From Amborella trichopoda (Eukaryota; Streptophyta; Magnoliopsida; Amborellales; Amborellaceae), in assembly GCF_000471905.2 (NCBI RefSeq), contig NW_006500178.1, positions 4,041,024 through 4,105,023 of the forward strand: a stretch of 64,000 nucleotides of DNA, in the 5' to 3' direction. Position 1 is the stretch's first letter, and each line of letters starts with the position of its first letter. The position numbers and the translations under genes were made by a program. Positions 39,101-54,100 of the stretch are shown here, one piece after another. The notes below the pieces were generated by a model. The model did no database searches, had not been told where the DNA came from, and worked only from the letters and a program-made list of their open reading frames with translations.

Positions 39101-42100
39101 GTTGATAAATTCAACTATAGGCTAGCGGGTGGAAGGGCACATTCCTCTCATCAGCAGGTGGCCCTACCCTTATCAAGGCCACCCTCTCTAACATTCCCAT
39201 TTTCCAGATGTCCCTCTTCAACATGCCTTCCTCGGGAGCCAACCGCCTAGAACAACTCATGAGGAACTTCCTATGGGGGGAGAGGGGAGAAGAAAACACC
39301 ATCTGATCTCCTGAGCATTCGCAATCTTAAATCAACAATCTAGCCTTGCTTGACAAACGGTGGTGGTGTTTTGCCAACCAAGAGAATCACCTATGGCAAG
39401 AGGTCATCCGTTCTAAATATCATTGCAGAGAATCTATCAAGCTCCCAGAAGGTTGAGCCGCAGTCAATCCTCAAGGATCTGGAGATCTTTGTTCCGCAGC
39501 TTTCCCCAATTGACTAGAAACATCTGTTTCCCACCCTTGATATGGCCAGAGAGTTCTATTCTAGTCGACACTCACCCCTCAAGGAAAGGTTTCCCCACAT
39601 ATTTCTTGTAGCTCATAATCCCCAGGCCATAGTAACTGATTGTTTCCATGCCCTGGGTCCCGGCATAGTGTGAAATCCAAGCTTCAAAATACCTCTGTTG
39701 GACCAAGAGACCCTAGAATTCATGGCCCTTTCCTCCCTTCACTACTCAACTTTCCTCCCACCCCTTATGAATGACAGGATTGTTTCATCTCCTGCTCCCT
39801 CTGGTATCTTCTCCGTCTCTTCTTTCTATAACACTCTCCAAATGTGCTCCCCCTTACCCATTCCTCACCCCTCCATTGCGATAAAAGCTTGGTATCCAAA
39901 TGTTCAATTGGCTCACAATCTCCGAAAGAGCCCTAACTATCGACCAACTTCAAAGAAGGGGTTTACAGTTACCCAACAGATGCACCATGTGCACTGTGGA
40001 GCAAGAGACCAATGCTCACCTCTTCATCCATTGTGACACTGCGAGCACTCTTTGGGATCATTTACTATAGCTTTTTGGTTTGTATTGGATGATCCCGTAT
40101 TCTATCCCACAACTCTTCCAGTCTTTCCTCTCTCCACAGTGGTCCAAAGCGGGCATCTCCCTTTGGCAAGCCTCAGTCATCTAGTTGGAGCGAAACAACA
40201 TAACCTTTCGAGATAGAAGACCACCATTCAAGCCCTTTTAGATAAAGTCAAATCCTTTGTTATCTTCTGGGCAAAGAACAACAAGTTCATCCAGCACTGT
40301 TTTGTTTCCGATTCCACCTCAATTGGAGAAACCTGCTGAATCTCAAGACTACCCTCATTCCTCACTCCTCACTATGAAGGCCACCTGAGCAGGGCCAAGT
40401 AGAGCTCAACTTCGACGGTTGCTTCCTCAGCAACCCAGGTCCCTGAGGCATAGGGGGCATTTTCAGATATTTCAATTGCGTCATCCTCTTCTCCTTCTCC
40501 CACTTCATTGGCCACACCACCTCCACCATTGCTAATGCCTTAGCCCTTCTTGTAGGCCTTCGCAACTTCAACTCCACCGGGGGCACCACTCTTATCATCG
40601 AAGAGGACATAACAACGTCATAGCCTGGGCATCAAGATCCTCCCCCTGCCCTTGGAACTTGGATCGCATTTCTTATGAAATTTTCCACCTTTGCAGGGAT
40701 ATTCATGTTGTTTGGCAGTATAATTGGAGGGAAGCCAATGATGGAGCCTGATGCCCTCGCTAAGGAAGGTGCCTCACAGCAGAGTACACACGTGACTATT
40801 GGGCACCTTTTTGAGCACTAGACCGCACCTTTTGTTTTCCTGTTTGACAGTCATTTAAATTGTACAGCATATTTTAGGCCCTGGGGGTTTTTGTACACGA
40901 TCACCCGGAGTGTGCATGGATTAACCTCATGTATATCTCTTCTCTTAATACAACAGTTAACACTTTTAAAAAAACATAAAAAGTATAAAAATAATTACAT
41001 CCTTTGTCATGTAACAATCTGTTACATGGAACAGGCACAGGAAATATAGCAATCATGAAAAGACTGGTATTTAATGTTGTCTAGTTTCCTCAGAAAAATC
41101 AATCGCAAGGCTAACTTGATGCCACTCTGATTGTTAGCATGTAAATGAATGCCAATCTAAGGTCATTACATACAGCGGGCAGCCATAAAATACCCCAGGA
41201 AGCTGCAAAAATGGAATGGCACCCAACTTTGGCACTGAACATAGCAACAGTACCATGTTTCTTACTCTTCCTTCCAGGTAATTGGGGAAGAACCTAAGCA
41301 TATGTGGCAGTGTTATACGAGATAATCAATTATAAGATAAGCAAGGTAAAAGAATGTGTAATTTCTTACTTCTCGTAAGCCTTACCATCTCAATGAGAAT
41401 TCTCACTGTATTTTTCATTCATTCTCTAACTATGACATGGTGTAAAAGGCCACCAAAACCCATATTGTTCTTTCAAAGTTGAGCACAAGAGAGCACATGC
41501 GGTCCATATTCATAAAAAATATAGATCTCAAAACAGCATTCAGAGACAAACGCATTCATTATTAAGTTTCAGAATCAAACCAGGCTCTATACAATCACGT
41601 GTTTTCATAGTCACATGTATGAGTCCAGAGCCCCAAATTAGTAATCAATTTTAATCATCTAACCAAAAAGAATCCATAGATGCCAATAGGGTAGTTGGAG
41701 AAGAACACATATTATGGTGACTTTTTTCAGGTTTTGCGGATTTCATGTTTGGGAAGCCCACAAAGCTTTGAACAAGTGCATTAACTGGTTGATTTTAGCA
41801 TAGTTGACCCAGATTTACTAAGGGTTTCAGTGAGAAGCGCTAAGAGCATACTCCAACGGAAGAAAAATGTACACATCTTATCTTTGGCAAAAAAAATTGC
41901 TTAGAGGGATTTGTATAACCTGAAATTTTGAATCACCAGATTAATAATTTACCCAAAATAAAATATCAGACATGTAGATCTGACTGTTCCAAAAATGGAA
42001 ATTGTGTTCTCTCTTGGGATGGTAGGGGTGGCAATAGGTCGCAGACCCAAACCCGGACCCGACTGGACCCAGACCCTAACCCAATTGAACCTGATCCAAA

Positions 42101-45100
42101 AAACAGAAAAGATATATATTTAAATAGTATATTAAATATATACATGCATTATTCAAATATTACAAATAAAAATATACAGTTATATTTTATTAAAATATTA
42201 ATATTTATTATATATTTTTATTAAAATATTATATATTAAATATTATCTAAATATTAACACTATTCAGGTCGGGTTTACATGGACTCGGACCCTAGTCAGG
42301 TCCAGCTGTCGGGTTGCACAAAGTATAATAACTTTGCTTTATTTCAGAAGTGTCAAGCACTCTTTTCAATAAAATCTGGTACCTGTAGATTCTTAAGGGC
42401 ATTATCTACATCAGCTGAAACCTGGTACAAATAGATTCTTATCAGCATGATCTCCTCTTGGTGAATTTTGATGAGATGTATTGTCGTTTGAGAGATACTG
42501 TGATTCTCATGTCGGCAAATGTATGTTTTTGCAGTCCGCACTTCTATGTTGGTAAATAATTCAATCTCTATTTAACCTTGCATGTCCATGGCAACCATGT
42601 TAAGCAGAGATATCAACTAACCTTGCATGTCCATGGCAACCAAGTTAAGCAAAGATATCAGCATGGTCACTTCTATGAAGCTAGAAGGAAAGTAGCTAGA
42701 TGGAAAGTAGTAGTCTTTTGTAGACCTTTATCGAGACTACGAAAGGATGAGATCACTAGGGGAAAATGATGGATAATTAACAAACTCCCAAAGAGGCGAA
42801 GGCTGGCAAAGAAAGCAACATGGTGAGTAAGATCTTAAACTCCACGGGAAGTGAACACTACACCAAAATTGACACATTTCTCAAATTGAAGGACATGTGA
42901 GAATATTTGAGGAAGACTTACAGCGAACCTAATGATGCTAGTACCATCTCAAGAGTGAGATGATGGAAGCCAAATTCCAAGAATAGTTTTATGCTCTCTA
43001 TCATCTGGAAGGAGCATTTATTGATGAAGCTACTAGTACAGACAATGTTGTATAACCTGTTACCAAGTCCATAAACAAAACAAACTGCTTCAATTTTCGA
43101 TCAATATAAATTCTCAAGGAAGTATATTGTTTCCCAATGAAGAGAGAATTCGCAACTATAGAGAGATTACTAGCTAATTTTTAATCAATGATTCCTAGTC
43201 AACTTATTACTATTCGAAAATGACTATATCAGGCTAAAGGGGCCAATATTGTACAAGGCTCAAGTCACTTGGTATATAAAACATACACATTAACATTGTG
43301 CTTAGTGGCATTTCATTCACTTTCTGCCCTCACCTTCCTTCCTCGCTATGTCATCTAAGACCATTAACAAACTATTTCAAGCTGTGGCTGTAGTCAGTTT
43401 TGCATGTAATAGTTTATCTTTACCTACCATCTAATTTCTTGGTTCTGGTGCATCTAACCACATGACTCGTACACTATAGAACAGCAGATGTACAATTCTT
43501 TATAAAGGCAACTTCAAGTTTTTGTCATTGTTGTCATTCCTTACCTCTTACTCTCATTCATAAGGTTTCATTGCCAACTACTCATAATTCCTCTCTATCC
43601 CTTAATACAATGAATAATATCTGTAAACTAGAGGTGTATATTAAGAGAACATGGTCTGAACAAGTACCTAGTTTGTTTAAGTAGCAACTTGAATAATCTT
43701 TATCTTCTTTTAATGATTCGACTCAACTGATTCGGTTATTTGTTTTATAACACCATTAGATATATTTGAGAACAAAGATCCACCCTTATGACTTCTCTTG
43801 ATCACATTCTGAATCACTAAATCCTGCATATTACATAAAAAATACCAGATGCCTATTCTCGAATGGTTGTCCTATTGATATAAGATTCACACCATACGGC
43901 TGTGAACATAATGGAAATCAAGCAACCAGAGAAACCATGCATAGAAGATAACAAAACTTTACTAATTTGAGCACCAAGTAAAGGAGAACCATTGGCAGTA
44001 CGGTCTTGAAGATCACCTTTATAAGACCATGTATATGAAAAATGTCATTATGTACCAGTCATGTAACTGGAAGCACCAGAATCAAATAACCAAATGGTAG
44101 GAGATGACAAACCGTTATCTAGAAAGTAAGTATATACTACCTATGCTTGAGAAAGTTGATGCAGGGTCTTTGTAGACATTAGGGGTGAAGAATGAAAATG
44201 TCGATGTAGGAGACATGTATGAATTTCTAGAAGCAATCAATGTCCCTCACACCACAATGTACTGGAATGCCACACGACTTGATATTCATACATGTTCAGT
44301 GCCCTTAGCCTGAGATCACTGCATGTAGATATCAATGAGTTGGCAATTATCTTACAATAGTTGCAGAATGCCTTCTTGCCTCTGGAATCAACATGTCCTG
44401 TTTTTCTACAGATGTGGCATTGCAACTTACAGAAATTTCACGCCTTAGTTGAGGTGCCGCGGGAACCAATTCTTTTGAAACTCAAGTGGATCTAAGACAT
44501 CCCAGTATGGTCAACTGAGTTTGTGTGCCCCAAAAGCTGGATAAAACATCATATAAGGTAGAGGATAACAATAGACAGATACTCGAATACGTTAACTTTC
44601 AGTCATAGAATCATAAAAAGATGAACCAATCTCAAACAGTAGGCTCCATCACAAGTTACAATATTCTTGAATGCTTCAAGTGATTTCGCACTGGAAGTGA
44701 CACTCCCAGGCAACATAAAATTAGTCGTACTCGTACAACCTCTTCAAGTAGTCCCCCATTGTCCTTAGAGGTCGTGTAACTCTCGAACTGGTTGCCATCC
44801 CACTTCAATAGAGCTAACAATGCATGTCATGATGCAGTTGGTGATTCACTTCCCACCATGCAACAGCCATCACGTCTTCCATTGTCAATACCAAACTATC
44901 AACATCGTTTCATAGCTCCTGTCCCATTTGTAATTACATGGAAATTACTAGTATTCATGCTTTATTTTGTTGTTGGGGTGATAAAAGGCCAAAAAGAGAT
45001 TATCTTAACTACAAACATGAACAAGCAGATCAAATACCTCTTTTGTAAATCAATAATGACTTGCAAAATTTACTAACAAGGAAAAGAAAAAATTAATGAA

Positions 45101-48100
45101 TTATATGGAGACAGTGAAAAAATTTGCCCACCTGGCCGAATAAGCGACTCGGGGGCAATAATAGGGCCTAGACATAGCCCTATTCGACGATGCACTAGGG
45201 CACTGGCCTCGGCGGCCCAATGATTAAGGCCCTCCGGCAAAGGCAAAAACCGAAGATGTCCTCCCCCCCCAAAACTCTTTGTGCTCATTTTCTCCATGAA
45301 AAACAATCTCAAATACAAGATTTTGAGATTTTTTTGAAGATCAAAAAAAATTTCAAACTTTTTGATATCTTGTGAAATTAAAAAGCATTCAATCAGAAAC
45401 ATTTTGAGACTTGAGGTGGCTGCAAAGGTCTTTCAACAACCAAAGGTCATCGATTCAAGCCAAGTTCGATCAATTTTTGAGAGGCGAGTGCATTTCACTT
45501 CTTCATTTGGGGTTTGGTGATCATCATCATCATCATCCAAGCCTTATCCCAATGATTTGGGTTTGGTGATATCTATAAATTATAAATACTCGGGTTTTAT
45601 TTTCTTTTTTCTTGTTTTCAACTTGGTTATTTTTGTGTTTTTGTTTTTTCTTTTCTTTTCTTTTTTTATTTTTGGCTTTGGACTGTTGGCCCTCATTGGT
45701 TTCATTTTGAGTTTTTCAACATTTTATTAAGATTGGGTAACTCATTCTAAAAACAACGTCAAAAAACTCAAGCGAGCTCGGCTTTGTTCTACTTTATTAG
45801 TCCTTAGATTGTCCAAACAATGAAAAGGGGCAACAAGCTTATGTTTTTCTATTTTATTGCCTCTTCATTTGATGATTTCTTCTTAGTATTCAATGTGGCA
45901 TTTGTGCCTTCCTATTGTTGCACAAAGGATGAATTTTGGGCAATTTTCACTTATTTAAAGATTTACATATTCAATTTCAAGTTCTAAAGTCATGTATGTC
46001 TAAGTTTGAACCATAGTTGATGGAGGTAGGAACAAATTCAGGAGCAGCACCGGTTCGGCGAACGCCAAACCACCATAGGGTAGAAGTTCCATGGGGTTAG
46101 GATCAATGTCCATACATTCAACGGGTTAAGGAGCTATAACCTAGGATACCTAGGAGTAAGATCCCATGTCACTGGATCCAAATTTTGACATGGAGAGATC
46201 TAAACTCAAGAATACATAAAATGAGATCAAGTAATAGTCCATAGTAAAACTAGGATCGAGCAAATGCCTCGCTCGATCCATTATCATAGACATTAGTTTA
46301 TTACCAATGTCATAGTTATAGTACTCTAATTTACTACAATAATACAGTTTAATAAAATCATAAATTGGCCTACTATGATATTCAACTATTGTTATTAAAT
46401 ACCATAATTCTAGCATACCACGATGTGATATGCACCGTAGTTAAACATATTCTACAGAAATAAAACTATAAAACAAAGGAGAGAAGCCATAGTTCAATTA
46501 ATAGTGTAGCTCCACTCCTTGGAAGGATCCTACAAGCATATAGACCAAGGTTGGATTTTATAGAAAGCCAAATCCCTATTCTCTAACCCAATGCCCTCTA
46601 AGATCCCTTTAAGAAACCGTGGAATCAAGTTCCTAAGGTGGGGCCATGGCCTTACCGTTAAAGTTCCCGCAACTATGGTTTGAACTGCAAAAGAAAATAG
46701 CACACAAAAAAATGAGAAACAATGTGCTTTATCAAAAATAAATTTTCTATATGCTCAATCAAGGGGTTTTTTGGTAACCAACAAAAACCCCCCAATATCA
46801 TCTTCAAGGGCCTAGGGCCCCCCTCTTTATGTGCAGGCCACCCAACCGCCTAGGAGGCCAAATCCGTCTTCAGAGAATTCCACCATAAACTTCCACATGA
46901 TATCTGCTAAACCACAAAGAATTCCACTATTAACTCCACATATAAGTAGATTACACCAAAATGAACCCAATAGTATCACATGTGAAAATCAGACCATGTA
47001 TCATGAACTCCTTCCGTATTCCAACAAACACAACCTGACTCAAAAACCCTTTGAGCATTAACTTCGTATGGGACAATAAACCATTTGATCCACAAGCTTA
47101 AGGTATTGATGTCAAATGTGTGTGTAATCTGCTTAATACTAAGTATTCAATGAATTTGATTCTTCTCCAAAATCATTCAAGTTGGGTGTCTATGGACTCA
47201 TCTCAAGAATACAATCAATAGACATCAATAAATTTGAAGAACTAACATCCAACACATGTGGCCATATGGACATTAGCAGCATTTATACCCATGTGTTTCT
47301 ATCCGACATTGATTCTGAAACCGTATTTTTTATATGAATAAAGATTACATGAGTTTCTCGTGATCACACATTTGAAATCAGAAAGTTAAGGTTTGTTGAC
47401 AATGACCATAAAATGAGAATATGAAGAAAGAAAACAAAGAGTTCTCATTAAACTTATCCCTGAAACGGTTGACATACAATTGTCATCATCATCCGAGCCT
47501 TATCCAAACTATTTGGGGCCGGCTATTGTTCCACCATTCAGCTCTATCAAGGGCCATACCCTCAATCAGACAATACCTCATGCCCAAATTACAATATGCA
47601 TAGGATAATGTGCACTTGGAAAAGTAATGGTTAATACTGGAAGCATTTAAGATCTTCGGCCAAGGGACAGACAATAGAGCACAATCACTTTATGGATGGA
47701 ATTTCAGACATCAGACGTGATATGCACCTGCGCGACGTCATGAGCTCTGACCCCATGCCACTCCCATGAGATGACCATGCCCAGGATCAACTGACAACTA
47801 ACTCTACTCTCAAGAAAACTGCCCTAAAAATCCTGTTATTGTCCTCTTTCACTATGCCTCAAGTAATCCCTAGGGAGTCCAGCATCCTAAGTAACATACC
47901 TTTCTGAGGGGAGGGAAGAGACCCATGAATAGGCAGCAGACGTTGGAACAGCCCATCAAACATTGGAAGAGTCAAGGAAACAACCAACACCTCCGAACAA
48001 AAGAGGAATAATGGAGATGATGATAAACGTAATCCTTCAATACCTCTCGCATGGGGTACTCTGTTTTAGAATTGGATGACAATTGTTGACATCATCCCCA

Positions 48101-51100
48101 TAGAGTCTCATTACTTCGTACCATCCAATCAAACTGTTCCATAATTGGATTGCCATTGTTGACATCATCCCCATAGAATATCGTTGCTTAGCAATGTCCA
48201 ATCAAACGAGATTCGAGCCTACACAGGCCTAAGTAATGCCACTAGAATCACTGCTACTGGGCTGGAGGAGAGAAATTAGCATATACCCCATCACCTTACC
48301 AAACCAACCCAGTTTGCTCTGTACCCCACACCTAATCCCTCTTCAAATATCATCATGAACTTGTTCCCCTCTTTACCCTCCAAACCTTAGAAAACCTACC
48401 CAATTTTCTAAACCTCCACCCTTCGCAATTCGCAAATTGCAATAAGAAGATTGAGAATCCACATCTTAAGAACCCAAACAAGTCTGTATCTAAAAGATCA
48501 CGACTAAGGAAATTGCATTGATGAATCATAATGGCAATACATGAATACCACAATTATCATCATCCTTATCATAATCAGCAACAGTAATCAGACTCCGTAT
48601 TTCTATTATGCATATGTAACCAAATGCTATAAAAAGAAAAACCCAAAGAAAACTTAGGAGAATAAATCAAAACCCTTAATGCATTTTGAGGGTTCCATAT
48701 GTTGTTTAGAATAAAAGTAAATGGTTTCTCCATGTTGTTAAAAGCATCTACCTATCAAACACTTAAATGCCTCTCTATTTCACACGTCAAAAAAAAAAAC
48801 AATAAAATAATAAGACATGATTTATCGCACCTAACTATTTTTTTGCCTATGCATGAAAAATATCTCAACCATAATTTGAATTAATATTTTAGTATACAAA
48901 GAGTACATTACTTGTCACAAGTCTCATCCCTTTTTCATTACTATCAAATGGGGTCTGAGCATAGTTATCAAATGTGGCTGAATAATGCATTACTGTCGCA
49001 CATCAAAGCGGTTTGGCAAAGTTTCCTATGCACATAGGCAGCCTTTGCTCATGGTGGAGTAACACCCAGAAACTGGGACAAAACTGTAATACCTCTCTGC
49101 AGAAGGGAGGGAACTGTTTTTCTTTTTTCTGTTTCTTTGGTTGGTGGGTCGTCTTTTTTTGTTTTTTTTTTTGGATGGGGGGAGGGGGTGGTTGGGCACA
49201 AACCAAAGAGCCCCTCAAAACCAATATTTGTGGGTTCTATGGGCATTAAACTAAAAAAAAATCAAATTCTCGTTCAATTTTAAAGCATTTGACAACTTTG
49301 TGGATTTTTATTTCTTTGTATGTTGTGAAAGATTTCGAGTGAAGAATTATCAAGTACCTGAGGGTCTCAAGAGGTAAGGAGATAAAAACTAGAAATCAAA
49401 ATTCCTTCTTATTTTGGAATTGACATCAAAACCAATCTAGTTATGCTTTTTACCTTTTAAGTCATGGATTTGGGGCCTTTAGATGTTATATACTTGTGAA
49501 GTACTTTAGACTCTTTGGTAGTTGGCATTTTGGCTATATGTTAGAGTGTACCACATTGCTAGATGCTTATTTATTTCTCAAGTGCTTGGCTAGAATAATA
49601 CATTCTTTTGTGTTTTCTTTAATTTAATGAATCGGTTGGATCAATTTATTTTACATTTTAATTGTATTAAGGAATGGAGACTGATACTCTCTACATTGAT
49701 CCAGAGCAAATATTAGAGGCAAATACTAAATCAAAATGTCTACTATAAAACAAATCACATATTCTTTATTCTTATATTCCTCATAGGTTTGTTAAGTCTT
49801 TTAAATTTATTGACCACATCGGAAGTGATGGTCCCACATTGCAGCCACATTGCGGCACATAGCGCATCGGAACCCCTATTACATCAAGCAAGCATCCCGC
49901 ATTTGGTCACCTACTTCTGAGAATTAGCCAATGATATTAAATCTATTGAGTTTTAGTAGTCCTTTGAAGGTGAAAAACCGTTAAGCGTCATGATGTGACA
50001 TGTCGGTACAATGGTTGAGGAGCTAGAATTGTTTTAGGCCTGGATATGAAGTTTTTCATGAATCGACTTCTACACTTGTGATCATCAAACCAAATGCCCT
50101 GAACGCCAATCAAATAATTCATAGTGATTCTTCTTGGGTGTTGACCATGGTATCTTGGTAGTACACACTCCATTACTCAGAAAACCATTTTTTAACCCAT
50201 AAAAAATAAAGATCTTGCGTAGTGTTGTTGCCTCTTGTTGGATGGCAATGCATCATATCTATGGGGACACATACAAAATGTCATAAATAAGGCTATATCT
50301 ATAATGAAGCTCATCATCATGAAAGAAATATGAAGTTCCCTCCTTCAGGTGTAGCGACAACAGAGTCTCTCATAGTGTCTATGAGCTCTCTTATTTCATG
50401 GCATTAAGAATCAAAAGGAAAGGAACCACGATTATGATTTAGGATAATTTTCAATAGAATGAACAATTTATGTAGAGTTGTTATATAATCATCTCTCTAA
50501 TCCACCATGATGCCCAAGAACATCGATAAGTACAGTTTCATTCATGAGACACTTGAAATCAGAGAAGTTTCTAAAAATGAAAATTCAAATAAGATGAAAC
50601 AAGAAATTGATAATTCATATGTTAAAAACATCCTATGTACCTGCTCAATGATTGCAAAATAGTGTGAATTAGCCTGCAAAACACAGATGTCAATAGTAAG
50701 AAATTAAGAAAAGCATTACAAAATAACTTGGAACTTGGAAGTAAAGACTCAACATGCAAACACAGTTTCTGTGCCACAATTAATAGTGCTCACCTTTTAT
50801 CAAACACAAACACATTGCCCTAAAATATTATCTCAAAGTGCTCCTAACATCACAAAATAATTGGAAATTGAAAATTATATATGTTTTAAACATGTCATAC
50901 ACTGAAGTTTCGTTAATCTATATCAAGTCAACAAATGCCCCAATAATAATTATCTTTGAGTAAAGGGAAGAAGCATGTACACATGTTGTCCTAGAACGGC
51001 AACAAAAAGAGGGAGTATCATAGCCTCTACAAAGAAAATGATTTCTTTTTCTCTTTTTGTTCATAATATTGAGTGTGACGGATGAGTGTAGTTGAGATGA

Positions 51101-54100
51101 GGATATTGAGATGGATGAGTAGCAACACAAGGAAGATAGAATTTAGAATGAATATATTCAAGGGAACATAGGGGTAGCTCCAATAGGCGATAAAATGAGG
51201 GAAAATAGATTTGGGCCGTCTGGTTATGGATAGCGTCAACCCAAAACAGTACCAGTAAGGAGGGGTGATTTGGTTCATGTGAAAAGCACTAAAAAGGCAA
51301 CGGGAAGGAACCAAAGGACATAGATGAAAATAGTGAGAAAAGATATGGTGACTTATGATTTGACTGAGGGTATAACCCTTGATAGAGTGGAATAGCGGAA
51401 AAAGATCATGTAGCCGACCCCAAATAGTTGGGATAAGGCTCATATGTTGCTGATATCGAGTGTAATGAAGTTCCGAAAAGACATAGAAGAGGAACATAGT
51501 AGACAGAACACACTAAAGCAACGGAATAACATAAAGGTTACAGCAGCCAAGAGTAGAGTCATGAGATTCACGAAGCATTAGACAAAAGGATGCTTTTGTT
51601 TCGGCCTTTGTGTAAAACTAAATGAAACCTTCCAAATCTTTAATCAGTTTCTCATTATATTTGATAATAATAATAATAAAAGGTCATGAAAAGTTTCTTT
51701 GGCCACTTTGACCTAATAAAAAATGACTAGAAAATTTATATAAAGTATTTTTACTTTCTTTACATTTTAAAATTCAAGATTGAGTTAAAAAAAAAAAAAA
51801 ACTGATTTTAAAATTGGATAAAGGGAATGAATGTTATGAATTTAATGTGCAACTGTATGAATAAGAATGTTAAAGACAAGAGCTGGGTGAATGTTTTTCA
51901 CTACAGCTTATCATGTGAATTTTCACATTTGGATAACATTTCCCTTTCTTTTCAGGTTATGTTCCTTTTGTTTGCAATCATACAACTAGATGTAACCTTT
52001 CACTTTTTTACTTTCTTTACATTTTAAAATTCAAGATTGAGTTAAAAAAAAAAAAAAACTGATTTTAAAATTGGATAAAGGGAATGAATGTTATGAATTT
52101 AATGTGTAACTGTATGAATAAGAATGTTAAAGACAAGGGCTGGGTGAATGTTTTTCACTACAGCTTATCATGTGAATTTTCACATTTGGATATCATTTCC
52201 CTTTCTTTTCAGGTTATGTTCCTTTTGTTTGCAATCATACAACTAGATGTAACCTTTCACTTTTTTGATCTATCAAGAAAAAACAGTAGGTGCAATTGTC
52301 CTTTTAGTAAAATACGAACAAGTTTATAGACATTAAGGAAGGTTGTTTTGGGTCAATTATATGAGGTATGCCTGTGACATGCAGTTTGCTAAGCAATTTA
52401 GCTTAACTAAATAGTCAACAAAGATCTGGTGACTCCAGAGTTCGCTGCTTTGGAGATGGCTAGTAGAAAGTATCGTGCCATTAATATGGAGCTAAACAGA
52501 GGGATTGTGGGGGAGCGGAGGCACAGAGTATAGAGAAGATTGAGGATATAGAAAGGGGATCTGCAGTACAGATTCAAGAGAGGAAGATGAAGGCTTCAGA
52601 GGAAGGGATCAGAGGAGGAGGTTACGCCAAGTGTGGACACCCCATTAACTCTATCGATCAATGGGATTACATAGAGACAGGGAAAGACATTTTGATTGAA
52701 GTGAAGGAGGCAGAGATAATGGAAATTTTCAAGAAAGCAGATCAGACTAATCTTACTCCTACATTGCTGGAGGGGACATAAACCATGCATAGAACTATTC
52801 CAAGAAAGTGCAACAGAAAAAAAGGACTAGTATTAAACAAATGGATCAAAACTTGGCTTAAGGGCAGACAAGGATTACTGTCAGAATGGAGCACATTACC
52901 ATGCAGTCGGCCTATGGTGAACAAGGACCATAGAAGGAGGAAATGAGAAAGAAAAAGCCATTTGACATCTCCAAAAAGAACAAGTTCTCAAGAGTTGCTA
53001 GAAAACATGGAATCTCGAGTTTTGGCTAACTAAATAACTTGAGGAATTGTATACTCACTTTTGGTACAATGAGGTCACAATAACCCTTAGCAATCGGATG
53101 TGAAATCCAACAACATAAAGAGTGTCACACAGTTCGAAAAATTTTATTTTGGACTTTTTGCCTAGTCAATGACACATCCTAGCCATCTGATTTCACATCT
53201 AATAGTGGATGATGACTGTGACTTCCTCATACCAAAAAGTAAATGGTCTGATTGTATACATTTCCATAACTTGAGGCCTCCCATCAAAGTAAGCATTGCT
53301 ACTTTCAAAATTTAGCTCCACTCATGATAATCAATGCAAAATTTAAGTAAGGAAAAGTTTATATAAGGTTGCAACCTTCAAATGCAGAATTACAAATGCG
53401 CATCAAAAACCCATCGGAAAAGATTGTTTTAATGTTGAAAAACCCTTTAGTTGATCATCTCAACATCGAGATTAATGAATATGAAAAAAAAAAAAAATTA
53501 AGTTCCAGAAATAGTGTTTCTTGCAACATATTATCTAGACCATCCATTTCCAAGCATTTCATATGTTTATAGATCTACTTGATTTTAACCATTTTTGGAA
53601 CTTAAAATTTTATAATTAGATATAAAAAATAGATTTTCAGATAATCCTAAGAATTTTTTACATCAAAATTATATGTTATGATAAAATTTGGAGGTGCGCC
53701 TTAATTGGATTGTTTAAGGTTGTAACCTTATAGAAACCACACCCTTTAAGTAATGAATCAGTAATACCAGGGAAACATTTATCCCATTTGGCTTCCTTTT
53801 CTCATTTTGTATAGATTTTGTCCATGTTGTTTCCTTATTTAATGGATTGCTTAATTTATGGCAAATCACATTCAAAATGTAACCTGTTCTTAGGGAGTTT
53901 ATGTTAGTTTCAGGTTTTAAAGCCAATTAATCTAGGAGGAATAATGGCTAATCCTATAACAGTTGTGGAGGGGAAACATTTAAGTTAAGCGGAGTTACAC
54001 CTCACTGCCAAGACTATATATAGGAAGAACGTTTATGGAAAATCACATTCAAAACGTAACCTGTTCTTAGGGAGTTCATGTTAGTTTCAGATTTTAAAAC

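Larger units (their letters stand above)
4744..50640 (-). other. GMII intron 3 (45897 nt)
   Basis: Runs from the donor after the microexon (GTACATAG) to the acceptor before exon 4 (CATGCAG). It contains the endogenous pararetrovirus block, many transposon remnants and one assembly gap, so its true length is uncertain by the size of the gap. Confidence 0.85.

Noticed and set aside
52587..52781. 64-codon frame starting [12 protein letters not shown]
   Set aside because: No recognised domain; could be a LINE ORF1 scrap but unsupported.
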